Shown here: piece by piece, positions 4,918 to 5,950 of the stretch
Numbering within the stretch: position 1 is the first letter of the stretch
Layout: the number at the start of each line of letters is the position of its first letter
Assembly (NCBI GenBank): GCA_017883605.1
Contig: JADGNH010000122.1
Coordinates: 1-5,950 of the forward strand
Direction of reading: 5' to 3'
Length of the DNA stretch: 5,950 bases
Origin: Methanobacteriaceae archaeon
Lineage (GTDB): Archaea; Methanobacteriota; Methanobacteria; Methanobacteriales; Methanobacteriaceae
The notes under the pieces: model-generated
What the model saw: the letters and a program-made list of their open reading frames with translations, nothing else
What the model was told of the DNA's origin: nothing
Databases searched by the model: none
Position numbers and translations under genes: made by a program

Positions 4918-5583
4918 TCATCCCCCTAAAAAGCTTTTATTTAAATCTCCGATGTTTGAATATCCTCTACTCTCCCAGTAGCCTGTGTAAGTAGTGTCGT
5001 TGGATATTTCAATTTTTTTTATCCATTTTATCCATTTATATCCCCATTTACTCTCAGCCACCAGCTGAAATGGAAAACCCCTCTCTGGAGGGATGGTTGC
5101 GTTGTTCATCTTGTAGGCCATTAGTATCGGGTTATCCTGTAGATATTCAATGGGGAAAGAAGTGGTGTAATTATCATAGGCATAGAATATGACCACCTTT
5201 CCCGTGGGAAGAGGATTCGCCTCCTTCAGCAGGTCTGATACCAGCACTCCCCGCCATAAAATGGTAACATCCCAGCCCTCCACGCAGTGCAGGGTCACCA
5301 CCTTCTCATAGTTTTGATGACCCTTCACCTCCTCATAGGTGTAGTTTCTGGGATTTTGCACCAGACCGGTGACTTCCAGCCGATAGTTGGTTATATTCAC
5401 ATATTGAGGTCCTTTTATTGAGTTTTCCCTGAAATCATTTACTGACGAAAGTTTTTGGCCCTGATAATCCTTTACCTCCACTGCATCGAGTTTCACCGCA
5501 GTCTCTTTTTGGACTTCAGCCCAGACAAATATGGCTGATATTGCCAATAAAATTACTACCAGAATTATAAGCTTAAGTTTCAT
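4918..5583 (-). CDS. Exported sulfite-oxidase/MsrP-like molybdopterin oxidoreductase
   Basis: The 221-residue protein belongs to the oxidoreductase molybdopterin-binding (SUOX/MsrP) superfamily. The domain runs from ~63 to 195. Cys100 in TLHCVEGW is the expected metal ligand, followed by LWRGVLVSDLL (109-119). The C-terminal GFPFQLVAESKWGYKWIKW (169-187) matches the family's cofactor and fold signature. The HCVEGW context is nearer to MsrP than to sulfite oxidase, but the substrate is unknown. A hydrophobic segment (residues 4-22) behind Lys2 and Lys4 is a signal peptide or anchor without a twin-arginine motif. Six N-glycosylation sequons (N63, N80, N138, N161, N195, N215) support an outside location. 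ATG 5583 gives a proper signal peptide, although no clear ribosome binding site precedes it. Its TGA overlaps an ATG in the next gene's frame, so the two appear to be a unit. Metal could be Mo or W. Confidence 0.85.
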   Translation of the reverse strand: MKLKLIILVVILLAISAIFVWAEVQKETAVKLDAVEVKDYQGQKLSSVNDFRENSIKGPQYVNITNYRLEVTGLVQNPRNYTYEEVKGHQNYEKVVTLHCVEGWDVTILWRGVLVSDLLKEANPLPTGKVVIFYAYDNYTTSFPIEYLQDNPILMAYKMNNATIPPERGFPFQLVAESKWGYKWIKWIKKIEISNDTTYTGYWESRGYSNIGDLNKSFLGG

Positions 5584-5633
5584 GGAAATACCCGGTAAGT
5601 CTTAATTTATGTGGAAATTGAATGGTTTATTTC

Positions 5634-5650
5634 TATTATATTATATTATA
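5634..5650 (-). promoter_or_regulatory. Candidate TATA box for the molybdopterin-cytochrome unit
   Basis: The minus strand carries TATAATATAATATAATA about 50-67 bases before ATG 5583. Transcription would begin near 5616 and give a leader of about 30 bases. The T-A-rich repeat makes the exact position uncertain. No inverted-repeat operator stands out. Confidence 0.4.
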
Positions 5651-5829
5651 GTTTTAGGGACTTAAATTTTTAATGTTTACCCTCCATCTCCCCACCATTA
5701 AATAAATCATTAGATAAATACGCCAATTTATCCAATTCCGAAAAGCCGTTTGTTTTTTATTTAAGCTCCTAAGTTAAATAATGTTAAGGAGAATCGGCCG
5801 GAATCATTAATAGCTTTATCTTTGTTACG

Positions 5830-5950
5830 ATGAGTAGAAGAATGATATATACGTTAAGTGTGGTAATGGCGATTGCAGCAGCATCGCTGATTGGCATACA
5901 GATGATGACGATAAAACAAACGTCAGAACTTCAGGAAAAGAATTTCAGTA
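5830..5950 (+). CDS. N-terminus of a secreted or membrane-anchored protein, cut by window end
   Basis: Forty codons are visible from ATG 5830 to the right edge. The start MSRRMIYTLSVVMAIAAASL is positively charged and then hydrophobic to about residue 27, typical of a signal peptide or N-terminal anchor. A polar stretch follows (TIKQTSELQEKNFS), possibly the start of a coiled coil. ATG 5842 is an alternative start. No properly placed ribosome binding site exists: AAGGAG at 5786-5791 is about 38 bases too far upstream, so the mRNA may have a short leader. A weak TATA-like AGTTAAATAAT lies near 5772-5782. The gene is divergent from the molybdopterin unit, and the 246 bases between them hold both promoters. 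The family cannot be recognised from this fragment. Confidence 0.6.
   Translation, partial: MSRRMIYTLSVVMAIAAASLIGIQMMTIKQTSELQEKNFS

Noticed and set aside
5786..5791. AAGGAG as the ribosome binding site of the right-edge gene
   Set aside because: No ATG, GTG or TTG lies in frame at a workable distance; the first ATG is 38 bases away.

Overview
The window most likely comes from a methanogenic archaeon of the order Methanobacteriales, probably Methanobacterium or a close relative. The reasons are a small hydrophobic protein that looks like the DUF5518 family, an ASCH-TPR fusion protein, archaeal-style T-run terminators and TATA-like boxes, strong GGAGGT ribosome binding sites, and AT-rich intergenic DNA around moderately AT-rich genes. 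This assignment rests on recognition, not on a database search.

Layout. Positions 1-264 are AT-rich non-coding DNA with recurring AACTAA motifs. Positions 265-1395 (+) encode an ASCH-TPR protein whose only plausible full-length start is an ATA codon. It faces a small four-helix membrane protein (1541-1903, -) across a T-rich terminator region. The rest of the window up to 5583 is a minus-strand block, read from right to left. It starts with an exported sulfite-oxidase/MsrP-like molybdopterin protein (5583-4918), followed by a tiny two-helix membrane protein with histidines placed like heme ligands (4882-4673). Next comes arginine deiminase (4572-3271), then a 225-base spacer of degenerate ~20-base repeats, then carbamate kinase (3036-2092). 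At the right edge a plus-strand gene for a secreted or anchored protein begins (5830) and runs out of the window.

Two functional units stand out. Arginine deiminase and carbamate kinase are the first and last steps of the arginine deiminase pathway (arginine to citrulline and ammonia; carbamoyl phosphate plus ADP to ATP). The middle enzyme, ornithine carbamoyltransferase, is not in the window. The second unit is a molybdopterin protein plus a membrane candidate b-type cytochrome. It resembles a reduced MsrP/MsrQ pair and is unexpected in a lineage described as lacking cytochromes. Start-site oddities recur: an ATA start, a nonsense codon just after an overlapping ATG, and an arginine-rich upstream ORF over the arginine deiminase start. 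Three of the intergenic regions carry different degenerate short-period repeats.
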